Below are positions 51,801-59,784 of a stretch of 64,000 nucleotides of DNA, in pieces (the stretch's first letter is position 1; every line of letters begins with the position of its first letter). The notes under the pieces were generated by a model. It searched no databases. It was given only the letters and a program-made list of their open reading frames with translations, and was not told the DNA's origin. The stretch comes from Frateuria_A sp049727805. GTDB lineage: Bacteria; Pseudomonadota; Gammaproteobacteria; Xanthomonadales; Rhodanobacteraceae. The position numbers and the translations under genes are program-made. The DNA lies in assembly GCF_049727805.1 (NCBI RefSeq), contig NZ_JBCNYA010000005.1:85441-149440 (forward strand), written 5' to 3'.

Positions 51801-51857
51801 GAGCTCCGGCTTGACCCACTGCAGGGTGGTGAAATCGATGTGGTCTTGAAGTCTCAT
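45801..51857 (-). CDS. chpA: ChpA (PilL), hybrid CheA-type histidine kinase of the Pil-Chp system
   Basis: A 2018-residue kinase controlling type IV pilus activity. Candidate Hpt domains have phospho-accepting His at 726 ('FHTLKGSGRLVGA'), 911 ('VHTLHGAIAMV') and 1279 ('LHTLKGGARIAGL'). A degenerate one is near 49-51 ('DHLHQVQG'). Residues ~990-1235 are acidic, Ala-rich and probably disordered. Dimerisation starts near 1400. The ATPase has N box 'HMLRNAIAHG' (~1591), 'DDGRGLD' (~1635) and 'GRGVGMDVV' (~1687). A CheW domain follows (~1725-1865), then a receiver domain with Asp1939 ('LMLLDIEMPRMDG'). P. aeruginosa ChpA is longer, with eight phosphotransfer-like domains. It receives signals from PilJ through PilI and phosphorylates PilG and PilH. 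Confidence 0.95.
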   Translation of the reverse strand: MRLQDHIDFTTLQWVKPELDETLAQAREALESYVENPGKREVMRACVDHLHQVQGTLRMVELYGAAMVAEEMETLAICLLEDHIRQREDAFGALMRGLMQLPDYLERLSGGHRDVPVVLLPLLNDLRASRDQQALSEAALFNPNLEQALPVQAPGAQGEVDVAAQRSAITTLRLRFQQQLLAWFRGQNAPQQLVGMRETLLGIAGRCWTVPGRRLWWIAAGVLEGLEQGMLKSHAAEIRQLIGKVDRNIRQLVEQGEASLRGGDADELASKLLYIVAQARQASPQMTLLKQTYRLDSLLPDAAELEHARGSMAGHNRALLDSVSKALKEDLLRVKEALDLFLRQSDGDPAQLSAQGEVLERVGDTLGMLALAVPRRVVNEQRRVLEEIAHKVRAAEEGVLLDVAGALLYVESSLDDHIESLGAEDSLAGETLPVEGEAIPALPRSEARSILATLMQEAIANAAKVKDAIVAFVEAGWDHSQLQGTPALMDEVAGAMRMLSAPRPSELAEGIGRYIGNEMLADRRVPGSAQMDHLADALAALEYYLEAAREHRGGLEHILDVAEHSLGSLGYWPLPAARAAVAYEAPAPVAVEEPAEPSLSEPVSLARGDGLDDLVLGSSEPLQPAAHELAGLRLAQTESLAATPGPDAEGDWIEIEEEVVEEVPVADALAGNAGFQLGTEGIDDDIREIFLEEMQEEIDNLHAAEQAWLTDPAQLSALTPIRRSFHTLKGSGRLVGASVLGEFAWKVENMLNRVLDASIQPHDGVQALVHAAIGALPQLLVALKGEGTPTAPLAAIMATADRLAAGEMAQLSDHAPAATETVRRVVRRRVPRLDTAVEAIPAATHTDHTAAAEVPQEPTEAIALPVMPPVDPVLLEILRSEVAQYLQAIRGALARADGELRIDDALLRAVHTLHGAIAMVDIPLLTQLLSPLESLLKRLRAVGQPLSEEGTRLLAQSADVVDHVMAQFDAVDPQLPSVDALTARLIELRDSQPEPKVAHVLFDPHAEDLPAELHDDSAAAALDAGLDDALGESEPTTIAEADEHDAYAGELLAALDAFDLETAETGSVDAASGAGDGQTDDEQSLAALLDSLLNEPVDGHSPVTLSFDAAAGDMSESAEEEAGEPGQQPALHGEQHVDLDAAAMAPFADFAGDEVQGIESVEAGGDTGQPFAAEADAVAAQPSADVDDEELEPVAAEAPEVPAIDTDEDVAEPAIEAVAPRADDHAPAQAWAGQIDPDLLEIFTEEAHELLDHADGLLAQWRAEPAETAHAAGVQRDLHTLKGGARIAGLVPVGDLTHAIETLLERPVGERDTAQLIGALEAGFDTLHSLVQRVSQGQPIEYPQALIDSLLAMAGQETLTDEAHDAASAMPSARLPSAPLPELLPELLPERDDEDVRSTQEQIRVRAELLDNLVNHAGEVAIYRSRLEQQVAGYRFNLVELDQTVQRLRSQLRMLEIETEAQIIARFQREHREAGMAVFDPLELDRFSQLQQYSRALAESVSDLVSIQNMLDELTRQSETLLIQQSRVSAELQDGLLRTRMLPFDTMVPNLRRTLRQAAQEEGKSAQLYVEGAHGEMDRNLLDRIKAPFEHMLRNAIAHGIESPADRRKVGKPTEGAVRIRVAREATEVVVRVSDDGRGLDREAIRARAVERGLLRADSRPSDDQLLSLITQTGFSTASHVTQLAGRGVGMDVVSNEIKQLGGSLAIESQQGQGTTFVLRLPFTLAVTQAIVVRIGEATFAIPMTSVQGVARISPDDLAARLGEERPTFDYNGDAYGIHDLADLLGLQPNPVIEEEQLPLLLTRAGDLRAAIRIDAVIGSREIVVKSVGPQVSSVPGVLGATIMGDGSVLIILDLPPLVRHGIARREQRLADGLSAVASPLIEEQRAKPLVMVVDDSITMRKVTGRVLERHDYEVATAKDGVDAIEKLHDRVPDLMLLDIEMPRMDGYELATHMKADPRLRDVPIIMITSRTGDKHRQRAFDIGVDRYLGKPYQEVELLAQIAEVLEQRAMAMEAIHG

Positions 51858-51934
51858 GCGCCCCTCTTGAGCGGTTGCGCGCTACACGCGCATCGCGCGA
51901 CCGTTCGAGGTTGCCCCCTGTCGGTAAACGTTGA

Positions 51935-53965
51935 TCAACCCGGCAACTTGAAGTGAGCCACCGAGCGCCGCAGGTCGCTCGCCAGCTGCGCCAGGTAGCC
52001 GATCGAGTCGGCCGTCTGGCTCGCACCCTGCGAGGTCTGCGAAGTGATTTCCTGGATCGCGTTCATCGACTGCGAAATGTCGGTCGCCGCCGCGGACTGC
52101 TGGCGCGCCGCGGTCGAGATGTTCTGAATCAGCGCCGACAGATCGTGCGAGACGCGCTCGATGTCGCCCAGTGCGCTGCCGGCATCCTCGGCCAGGCGTG
52201 CACCGGCGACGACCTCGGCGGTGGTCTGCTCCATCGAGTTCACCGCTTCGTTGGTGTCGGACTGAATGGTCTGCACCAGCGTTTCGATTCGCTTGGTCGC
52301 GCTGGCGGAGCGTTCCGCCAGGCGCTGCACTTCGTCCGCCACCACCGCGAAGCCTCGGCCCGCCTCGCCGGCCGAGGCCGCCTGGATGGCCGCGTTCAAT
52401 GCCAGGATGTTGGTCTGCTCGGCAATGTCGTTGATCAGTTCCACGATCGAGCCGATTTCCTGCGAGGACTCGCCCAGGCGCTTGATGCGCTTGGAAGTCT
52501 CCTGGATCTGGTCGCGGATCGAGTCCATGCCCGAGATGGTCTCGCGCACCACTTCGGCGCCGCGCGAGGCGATCTGCACCGAGCGCTCGGCCACGTCGGC
52601 CGATTCGGCCGAATCCTTCGACACGTTGTCCATCAGGCTGGCGATCTGGTTGATCGCCGAGGTCGCCGTGCTGATCCGCGCCGCCTGGCTCTGCGCCGCG
52701 TCAGCCAGGTGGCGCGCGGTCGTCTGGGTTTCCTGCGCCGACGAGGACACCTGCTCGGAGGTCTCGTTGATCGTGGTCACCAGGGTGCGCAGCTCGTCGA
52801 TGGCGTAGTTCACCGAGTCGGCGATCGCGCCGGTGATGTCCTCCGACACCGTGGTCTTGACGGTCAGGTCGCCTTCGGCGAGCGAGCCCATCTCGTCCAG
52901 CAGGCGCATGATCGCCTCCTGGTTGCGCTGGTTGAGCTCGGTCGAATCCTGGAAGCGGCGGCGCTGGTCACGCACCAGGGTGACCACCAGCAGCAGCGCG
53001 AAGGCCACCGCGCCGGCGGCGCCCAGCACGCCCCACCACACGTTCGGGAACAGCCGGCGGAACGGCAGTTTGCCAATCTGGTCGGACAGTTCGTTGGCGC
53101 GCAACAGCACGTTCTGCGAATCCAGCGAAGCCTGGTTGCCGGCGTTCTTCACGTCGGCGATCGGGGCCGCGGCGGACACCAGCTTGGCGATCGGGTCGGC
53201 CAGCGCCTCCCAGTTGCCCTGCATGTCGGTGAGGATCTTGCGCGCGTTGGCGTCGCCCATGGCCTTGACGCCAGCATCGGGGTTGCCGTCGGTCAGGCCC
53301 TTGAGCACGGTGCCGTACAGCTGCGCATCGCGGGCCAGGCCGTCGGCCGCGGCCTGGGCGGAATCGCCGCCCTGCAACACCTCCTGCACGCGGCGCACCA
53401 TGCGGTCGGCCAGCAGCATCTGGCGCGAGGAACCGAGCATCTGCTCGGCGCTGCCGTTGCGCTGCTGCAGGATGTTGGTGACCTGGTCCATGCTCGAGTT
53501 GAGCAGCGGCATCTCCTTGGAGAGCTTGTCGGCGCGCTGCGCCGAATCGAGCACCACCGACTTGTTGGACAGGATCTTCCTGATGTCGCCGTCGAGCTGG
53601 CCCCAGGCGTTGACCAGTGCGGTCACCGAGCGGCCGGCCGGGGTGGCGTTGTTGTCGCCGTAAGCCTGCATGCCGCCCTTGGCGTCGCCCTTGGCCAGTT
53701 TCTGCACGGCCGAGTCGATCGCGTTGCGGGTGCTCTCCAGCTCCTTGAAGGAGTCGACGTTGCCGTCGGCAGCCTCGAGGGCGTACTTGGCGGTCTGCTG
53801 CGACAGCACCTGGATCTGCGTGGTCAGCGCGCTGGCCTGGCGGTCCTCGCCGTTCTTCTGGTTGAGCATGAAGAAGTCAAGCGCCGCGAAACCGATCGCG
53901 ATCAGCAGCAGGACGATCAGGCCGGTATAGCCCCGTTCCTTGCCGATGCCCCCTGTAGTGCTCAT
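51935..53965 (-). CDS. pilJ: PilJ, methyl-accepting chemoreceptor of the Pil-Chp system
   Basis: A 676-residue inner-membrane receptor. TM1 is 'TGLIVLLLIAIGFAALDFF' near residue 20, followed by a periplasmic region of about 280 residues built of helical PilJ-type repeats. TM2 is 'WWGVLGAAGAVAFALLLVV', then come a HAMP segment and the signalling domain with the conserved tip 'EQTNILALNAAIQAASAGEA' and 'GRGFAVVADEVQRLAERS'. In P. aeruginosa PilJ senses pilus retraction or surface contact through pilin. No CheR/CheB docking pentapeptide ends the protein (it ends HFKLPG). The pilK methyltransferase gene expected next is missing; chpA follows after 77 bases. Confidence 0.95.
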   Translation of the reverse strand: MSTTGGIGKERGYTGLIVLLLIAIGFAALDFFMLNQKNGEDRQASALTTQIQVLSQQTAKYALEAADGNVDSFKELESTRNAIDSAVQKLAKGDAKGGMQAYGDNNATPAGRSVTALVNAWGQLDGDIRKILSNKSVVLDSAQRADKLSKEMPLLNSSMDQVTNILQQRNGSAEQMLGSSRQMLLADRMVRRVQEVLQGGDSAQAAADGLARDAQLYGTVLKGLTDGNPDAGVKAMGDANARKILTDMQGNWEALADPIAKLVSAAAPIADVKNAGNQASLDSQNVLLRANELSDQIGKLPFRRLFPNVWWGVLGAAGAVAFALLLVVTLVRDQRRRFQDSTELNQRNQEAIMRLLDEMGSLAEGDLTVKTTVSEDITGAIADSVNYAIDELRTLVTTINETSEQVSSSAQETQTTARHLADAAQSQAARISTATSAINQIASLMDNVSKDSAESADVAERSVQIASRGAEVVRETISGMDSIRDQIQETSKRIKRLGESSQEIGSIVELINDIAEQTNILALNAAIQAASAGEAGRGFAVVADEVQRLAERSASATKRIETLVQTIQSDTNEAVNSMEQTTAEVVAGARLAEDAGSALGDIERVSHDLSALIQNISTAARQQSAAATDISQSMNAIQEITSQTSQGASQTADSIGYLAQLASDLRRSVAHFKLPG

Positions 53966-54086
53966 CGTTACACCTCGTCCGTCTTACATCCCGCTCAGGC
54001 GGCGCTTCGACCGCGCCGCGCTGGCAGGACCTCTCGCCCCTGGTTTCCGGCCACGCCCGGCACCGGCCCTACCTGTTGCTCCGCCC

Positions 54087-54632
54087 TCAGGCCGCGGCCT
54101 GGCGGAAATCCGGCGCGCGCACGAGCCGGTTCATGCTGAACACGCCCAGCCGCTGCTCGCCCACGACCACGCGATCGCCGACGAAGCGCGTCAGCCGCGG
54201 ATCCTCCTCGGCAATGGCCTCGCGGCGCTGCTCCTCGTCCACCGTGCGCTGGCCGAACACCTCGTCGACCATCAGCGCCACGCTGCCGCCGCCCTGGCGC
54301 ACGATCAGCAGGCGCGTGCGCTCGGTCGGCTGCGTGCGCTCGCCGAACAGGAATCGGCTGAAATCGATCACCGGCACCAGGTTGCCGCGCACGTTGGCCA
54401 CGCCCAGCAACCACGGCTGGGTCAGCGGCACGGGAGTCAGCACCGGCACCGCCAGCAATTCGTTGATCTCGTCGATGGCGCTGACGAACAGCCGCGAACC
54501 GACGCGGTAGCCGATGCCGCGCCACAGGCCCGGCGCCTCCATCCGGTCCTGCACGTCCTGCGCGTGCGCCAGCGACAGGCGCTCGTAGCGGGCCAGGATC
54601 TCGAACGGCGTGAGGTTCGCGTTCTCGCTCAT
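54087..54632 (-). CDS. pilI: PilI, CheW-type adaptor
   Basis: A 181-residue CheW-domain protein coupling PilJ to ChpA. It has 'GYRVGSRLFVSAIDEINELL', 'WLLGVANVRGNLVPVIDFSR' and 'ALMVDEVFGQRTV', the core CheW strands, after a ~35-residue helical lead typical of PilI. The ATG overlaps the pilH stop (ATGA). The pilI-pilJ gap is 121 bases. Confidence 0.94.
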   Translation of the reverse strand: MSENANLTPFEILARYERLSLAHAQDVQDRMEAPGLWRGIGYRVGSRLFVSAIDEINELLAVPVLTPVPLTQPWLLGVANVRGNLVPVIDFSRFLFGERTQPTERTRLLIVRQGGGSVALMVDEVFGQRTVDEEQRREAIAEEDPRLTRFVGDRVVVGEQRLGVFSMNRLVRAPDFRQAAA

Positions 54633-55000
54633 GCTGCGCTCGGCAACAGATCGTTGATGCAGGTCAGCAGTTCCTTCTCGTTGACCGGCTTGGTGATGAA
54701 CGCGCGCGCGCCCTGGCGCAGGCCCCAGACGCGGTCGGTTTCCATCGACTTGGTGGTGATCATCACGATCGGCACGTTCGAGGTGACCGGATCGCGGGTG
54801 AGCGTGCGCGTGGCCTGGAAGCCGTTCATGCCGGGCATGATGACGTCCATGATGACCAGATCCGGCAGCTCGGCGCGGACGCGCTCGATGCCTTCCTCGG
54901 CGGTGCTGACGGCGGCGACCGAATACCCGGCCTTTTCGAGCAGCGTGGTGAACACGCGCACGTCGGTCGGCGAGTCGTCGATGATGAGAATCTTTGCCAC
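54629..55000 (-). CDS. pilH: PilH, single-domain response regulator
   Basis: A 123-residue CheY-like receiver. Acidic pocket 'LIIDDSPTD', phospho-acceptor Asp52 ('LVIMDVIMPGMNG'), Thr in 'VMITTKSM', Lys in 'FITKPVNE'. In P. aeruginosa PilH lowers pilus extension output or acts as a phosphate sink. The GTG start has GGGGAGA upstream. It lies 36 bases after pilG. Confidence 0.93.
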   Translation of the reverse strand: MAKILIIDDSPTDVRVFTTLLEKAGYSVAAVSTAEEGIERVRAELPDLVIMDVIMPGMNGFQATRTLTRDPVTSNVPIVMITTKSMETDRVWGLRQGARAFITKPVNEKELLTCINDLLPSAA

Positions 55001-55036
55001 AGGTCTCCCCTATAAGACGCTGCAGTCAGTGGCTTT

Positions 55037-55438
55037 TCAGACCGTGCTGACGTGACGATGGATGGCCCCGAGCAGTTCGTCGCGGGTGAACGGCTTGGTC
55101 AGGTACTGCTCGGCGCCGACGATGCGGCCGCGGGCCTTGTCGAACAGGCCGTCCTTCGAGCTGAGCATGATCACCGGCGTGGCGCGGAACTGCGGGTTGT
55201 TCTTGATCAGCGCGCAGGTCTGGTAGCCGTCCAGGCGCGGCATCATGATGTCGACGAAGATGATGGCCGGCTTCTGGTCGGAGATCTTCGCCAGTGCCTC
55301 GAAGCCGTCGACGGCGGTGAGCACGTCGCAACCTTCCTTCTTGAGCAAGGTTTCGGCCGTGCGGCGGATGGTCTTGGAGTCGTCGATCACCATGACCTTA
55401 AGACCGGACAAGCCGTTGTCGCTCGTATTCAAGTTCAC
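55037..55438 (-). CDS. pilG: PilG, single-domain response regulator
   Basis: A 133-residue CheY-like receiver and first gene of the Pil-Chp operon. Asp19/Asp20 are in 'VMVIDDSKTIRR', phospho-acceptor Asp63 in 'IFVDIMMPRLDG', Ser in 'IMLSSKDG' and Lys in 'YLTKPFTRDEL'. Phospho-PilG promotes pilus extension and cAMP signalling in Pseudomonas. GTG start at 55438 with AGGGGGG a few bases upstream. The operon promoter should lie in 55439-55771. Confidence 0.95.
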   Translation of the reverse strand: MNLNTSDNGLSGLKVMVIDDSKTIRRTAETLLKKEGCDVLTAVDGFEALAKISDQKPAIIFVDIMMPRLDGYQTCALIKNNPQFRATPVIMLSSKDGLFDKARGRIVGAEQYLTKPFTRDELLGAIHRHVSTV

Positions 55439-55771
55439 TCAACCCCCCTGCTGCCCGCCCGAGGCTCAGGTAAGGCACACGGGTCGGGCGGATGCCGACC
55501 GGTATGCATAAAAAACCGCAACTTGTTCTGTGGTTGCGTCCCGATTGCCGGCAACGCACACAATGCGTTGCTGTTTACCGCCTGTCCGCAGCGACGTCAA
55601 GCAAATTGAAGGCATTGCGACGGTTTCCTGTGAAGTATCGGCAACCACGTCAGTTCTTGAGCGAGCGCGTCAGAACTTGCCGCTGCGCGCCCCCTCGGCG
55701 ACCATCCGGAGCTTCCGAACGCACGGCCCCGGATACCCGGCCGCCACCCCTTCCCCCACGGAGCATTTTTC
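55439..55771. other. Divergent promoter region between pilG and gshB
   Basis: About 330 bases between the start codons of two divergent operons. It should contain both promoters. I see no gene, and no -35/-10 pair or sigma-54 site that I would defend. GGAG at about 55760 serves gshB. The middle part (55500-55640) is AT-richer than its flanks. Confidence 0.55.
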
Positions 55772-56730
<959 letters not shown>

Positions 56731-56734
<4 letters not shown>

Positions 56735-57594
56735 GTGCCACCGTCCGCCGCCCCGACTCCCCTGACGCGATCGGGGCGACTTTGCTGTTCTCGCTGCTGC
56801 TGCACGGCGTGCTGCTGCTCGGCCTGACCTTTCATTTCGTCAAGCCCAAACCCGGGTTGCCCACGCTGGACGTGACCCTGGTCGACGTCGCCAACCGCGA
56901 GGCCCCGGACAAGGCCGACTTCCTGGCCCAGGCGAACAACCAGGGCGGCGGCCAGAGCGACCGCGCCGCGCGGCCCTCGCAGCCCTTCTCCGGCGCGCTG
57001 CCCCGTCCCACTCCAGGTACCGCGCCGCAGCCGGTCGAGGCGACCGTGCCGCGACCGCAGGAAGCAACGCCGGCGCGCCGCATCACGACCAGCGGACGCA
57101 GCGATTTCAGCGTGACCAGCGACAACGCGCACCCCCTGCACGAAACGCAGGACACGCCCACGGCCGACGAACTGCGCCGGCGCCAGGAAATGGCCCAGCT
57201 CGCCGCCGAGCTGCGTCACCGCACCGAGGCCTACGCCAAGCGGCCGAAGAAGAAATTCATCTCGGCCAACACCAAGGAATACGTCTACGCCGCCTACATG
57301 CGCGGCTGGGTGGACCGCATCGAGCGCATCGGCAACCTCAACTATCCGGAGGAAGCGCGCCGGCAGAACCTGCATGGCGAGCTCGAAATGACGGTGACGC
57401 TGCGCCGCGACGGCAGCGTCAAGGCGATCGACGTGATCCGCAGTTCCGGCGAGCCGGTGCTGGACAAGGCGGCCGTGCGCATCGTGCGGCTGTCCGCGCC
57501 GTTCCCGCCAATCCCGAACGAACAGCACGTGGACGAGCTCTACATCACCCGCACCTGGCAGTTCCTGCCGGGCAACGTGCTGCGCAACAAGTAG
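56731..57594 (+). CDS. tonB: TonB-family energy transducer
   Basis: A 287-residue protein starting at a GTG overlapping the gshB stop. A single N-terminal membrane helix ('LLFSLLLHGVLLLGLTFHFV') has the Ser-x3-His pattern used to contact ExbB/ExbD. A Pro/Ala/Thr-rich linker follows (~55-140), then the C-terminal TonB domain ('NYPEEARRQNLHGELEMTVT', 'VIRSSGEPVLDKAAVRIV', 'ITRTWQFLPGN'). It carries proton-motive energy to outer-membrane receptors. No exbB or exbD is nearby. In P. aeruginosa the TonB at this position (TonB3) affects twitching motility, so a link to the pilus genes is plausible. Confidence 0.92.
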
Positions 57595-57711
57595 GCGCGA
57601 CAGCGGCCCGCCTGACTCCGGCCGGCTGGAAAACCCGGGCATAACCCACCGCGGCCGCTTCACATCGCCCGCGCTACAACGGACGCCCTTCCGCCGCATT
57701 ACAATGGCCGC

Positions 57712-58284
57712 ATGAGCGCCGTACCTGCCCCGCAGACCCTCGCCGGACATTTCCTGATCGCCATGCCGAGCCTGGCCGAGCCGCCGTTCTCGCGGAGCGT
57801 GGCTTTCCTTTGCCAGCACGACGAGGACGGCGCGGTCGGCCTCTTGGTCAACCGGCTTTCCGAATACCGACTCGGCGACGTGCTGGCCCAGCTCAAGCTC
57901 GACTGCTCCGACCAGGAACTGGCCGACCGGCCGGTGCTGATCGGTGGCCCGGTGCAGCAGGAGCGCGGCTTCGTGCTGCACCGCGAGCACGGGCACTGGG
58001 AATCGAGCTACCGCATCAACGCCGACTGGTCGGTCACCACCTCGCGCGACATCCTGGTCGCGATGGCCGCCGGCGAGGGCCCGCAGGACGCGTTGATGGC
58101 GCTGGGCTACGCCGGCTGGAGCGCCGGCCAGCTGGAGCAGGAGCTGAAGGACAACAGCTGGCTCACCGCCGAGGCCAACGAACGGGTCATGTTCCACACG
58201 CCGCTGGAGGAACGCTGGAGCGCGGCCGCCGGCCTGGTCGGCGTCGATCCGCTGCAGCTTCCCGGCTACGCCGGCCACGCATGA
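57712..58284 (+). CDS. yqgE: YqgE/AlgH family protein (UPF0301)
   Basis: A 190-residue protein. 'LAGHFLIAMPSLAEPPFSRS', 'CQHDEDGAVGLLVNR', 'LIGGPVQQERGFVLHR' and 'LGYAGWSAGQLEQELKDNSW' are diagnostic. Molecular function is not established; in Pseudomonas AlgH was linked to alginate and stress regulation. TACAAT at 57698 may be a -10 box close to the start. The stop overlaps the ruvX start (ATGA). Confidence 0.94.
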   Translation: MSAVPAPQTLAGHFLIAMPSLAEPPFSRSVAFLCQHDEDGAVGLLVNRLSEYRLGDVLAQLKLDCSDQELADRPVLIGGPVQQERGFVLHREHGHWESSYRINADWSVTTSRDILVAMAAGEGPQDALMALGYAGWSAGQLEQELKDNSWLTAEANERVMFHTPLEERWSAAAGLVGVDPLQLPGYAGHA

Positions 58285-58718
58285 GCTGCGTGCTCGGCTT
58301 CGACGTCGGCAGCAAGTTGATCGGCGTGGCCGTCGGCAACCGGATCACCGCCAGCGCGCGCGCCCTGGCCGTGGTGCCCGTGCACGAGAGCGGTCCGGAC
58401 TGGATCCAGCTCGATGCCCTGCAGAAGCAGTGGCTGCCCGAGACGCTGGTCGTCGGCCTGCCGCTGGCGCCCGACGGCACCGTCCAGCCGGCCACCCGCC
58501 TCGCCCGCCGCTTTGCCGAACACCTGCGCGAGCGCTACCGCGCGCCAGTCGCGCTGGTGGACGAACAGCACAGCTCGCAGGAAGCCGCACAGCGCTTCGC
58601 ACAGGCGCGCGCCGCCGGCACGCGGCGCCGCCGCGATGCCGCGGCGATCGACGCCGAAGCCGCCGCGGTGATCCTCGAGCGCTGGCTCGCCGCATCCGAT
58701 ACGACCACGACCGGCTGA
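58281..58718 (+). CDS. ruvX: Putative pre-16S rRNA nuclease / Holliday junction resolvase RuvX (YqgF)
   Basis: A 145-residue RNase-H-fold protein. The N-terminal catalytic Asp is in 'LGFDVGSKLIGVAVGN', the Glu/Asp pair in 'LVVGLPLAPDGT', and 'LVDEQHSSQEA' and 'RRRDAAAIDAEAAAVILERW' match the C-terminal motifs. E. coli YqgF processes the 5' end of 16S rRNA. It follows yqgE with overlap, as in most gammaproteobacteria, and precedes pyrB by four bases. Confidence 0.94.
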   Translation: MSCVLGFDVGSKLIGVAVGNRITASARALAVVPVHESGPDWIQLDALQKQWLPETLVVGLPLAPDGTVQPATRLARRFAEHLRERYRAPVALVDEQHSSQEAAQRFAQARAAGTRRRRDAAAIDAEAAAVILERWLAASDTTTTG

Positions 58719-58722
58719 CCGC

Positions 58723-59682
58723 ATGTTCATTCCCACCCGCTTCGAACCGCCCGCCATGCACTCGCGCCTGCGCCACCTGACCACGCTGGAAAACCTGCCG
58801 CGCGCCTGCATCGAGCGTCTGCTCGACCGCGCCCTTTCGATGCGCGACGCCTGCGCGCATGGCACCCGCAAGCTGGACCTGCTCGCCGGGCGCACCGTGC
58901 TCAACCTGTTCTTCGAGCCGTCCACGCGCACGCGCACCTCGTTCGAGCTGGCCGCGCGCCGGCTCGGCGCCGACGTGATCAACTTCGACATCGGCTTCTC
59001 CTCGACGGCCAAGGGCGAGGAGCTGTTCGACACGCTGCACACGCTCGAAGCGATGCACCTGGACGCGATCGTCGTGCGCCACAAGGTCTCCGGCACGCCG
59101 GAGGAACTGGTGCGCCACGCCATGAGCGGCGTCTCGGTCATCAATGCCGGCGACGGCAACCGCGCCCATCCGACCCAGGGCCTGCTCGACGTGCTGACCA
59201 TCCGCGAGCACCGTCCGGATTTCGAGAACCTGGCGGTGGTGATCTGCGGCGACATCAGGCACTCGCGCGTGGCCCGCTCGGACGTGCACGCGCTCACCGC
59301 CATGGGCGTACGCGAGATCCGCCTGTGCGGCCCGGCGCCGCTGATGCCCACGCAGGAGGAATTCCCGCGTTGCGTCTTCGTCGAGAACTTCGACGAGGCG
59401 ATCGAGGGCGCCGACGTGGCGATCATGTTGCGCCTGCAGAAGGAGCGCATGAGCGCCACGGAACTGCCGGACGAGGCGGCCTACTTCGCACGCTACGGCC
59501 TGGATACCCGCCGCCTGGCACGCGCCGCCAAGGGCTGCCTGGTGATGCATCCGGGGCCGATCAACCGCGGCGTGGAGATCGCCTCCGACGTCGCCGACGG
59601 CGCCCAGTCGAAGATCCTCGAGCAGGTCGGCAACGGCGTGTTCGTGCGCATGGCGGTGCTGGGCGAACTGCTCGGCCGCTGA
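58723..59682 (+). CDS. pyrB: Aspartate carbamoyltransferase catalytic subunit
   Basis: A 319-residue enzyme for the committed step of pyrimidine synthesis. The carbamoyl-phosphate loop is 'FFEPSTRTRTSFEL'; 'GFSSTAKGEELFDTLHTL', 'NAGDGNRAHPTQGLLDVLTI' and 'MHPGPINRGVEIASDVAD' are family signatures. In P. aeruginosa pyrR lies upstream and pyrC' downstream of pyrB; neither is present here. No UTP-sensing attenuator was found in the four-base gap to ruvX. Confidence 0.96.
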   Translation: MFIPTRFEPPAMHSRLRHLTTLENLPRACIERLLDRALSMRDACAHGTRKLDLLAGRTVLNLFFEPSTRTRTSFELAARRLGADVINFDIGFSSTAKGEELFDTLHTLEAMHLDAIVVRHKVSGTPEELVRHAMSGVSVINAGDGNRAHPTQGLLDVLTIREHRPDFENLAVVICGDIRHSRVARSDVHALTAMGVREIRLCGPAPLMPTQEEFPRCVFVENFDEAIEGADVAIMLRLQKERMSATELPDEAAYFARYGLDTRRLARAAKGCLVMHPGPINRGVEIASDVADGAQSKILEQVGNGVFVRMAVLGELLGR

Positions 59683-59733
59683 GCGCGATCCGCCTGCCGC
59701 GCCGCTGGCGGGGCACAGGCAGCACAGCTCGCG

Positions 59734-59769
59734 GGCGCGGCATAATGGCCGCGCCTTTCTTCTTTTTCA
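59734..59769 (+). terminator. Probable terminator after pyrB
   Basis: An 8-bp stem, GGCGCGGC (59734-59741) and GCCGCGCC (59748-59755), with a six-base loop is followed by TTTCTTCTTTTT. It lies 52 bases after the pyrB stop and just before the lipoprotein gene. The loop contains CATAAT, which could alternatively be a -10 box for that gene. Confidence 0.65.
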
Positions 59770-59784
59770 GGGGAACCGAAAACC

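Noticed and set aside
45234..51956. Very long plus-strand reading frames opposite chpA, up to about 1370 residues
   Set aside because: They mirror the chpA coding frame; composition is repetitive and no domain or ribosome-binding site was seen.
58719..58722. Pyrimidine attenuator before pyrB
   Set aside because: Only four bases separate ruvX and pyrB, and no hairpin with a T run was found near the pyrB start.
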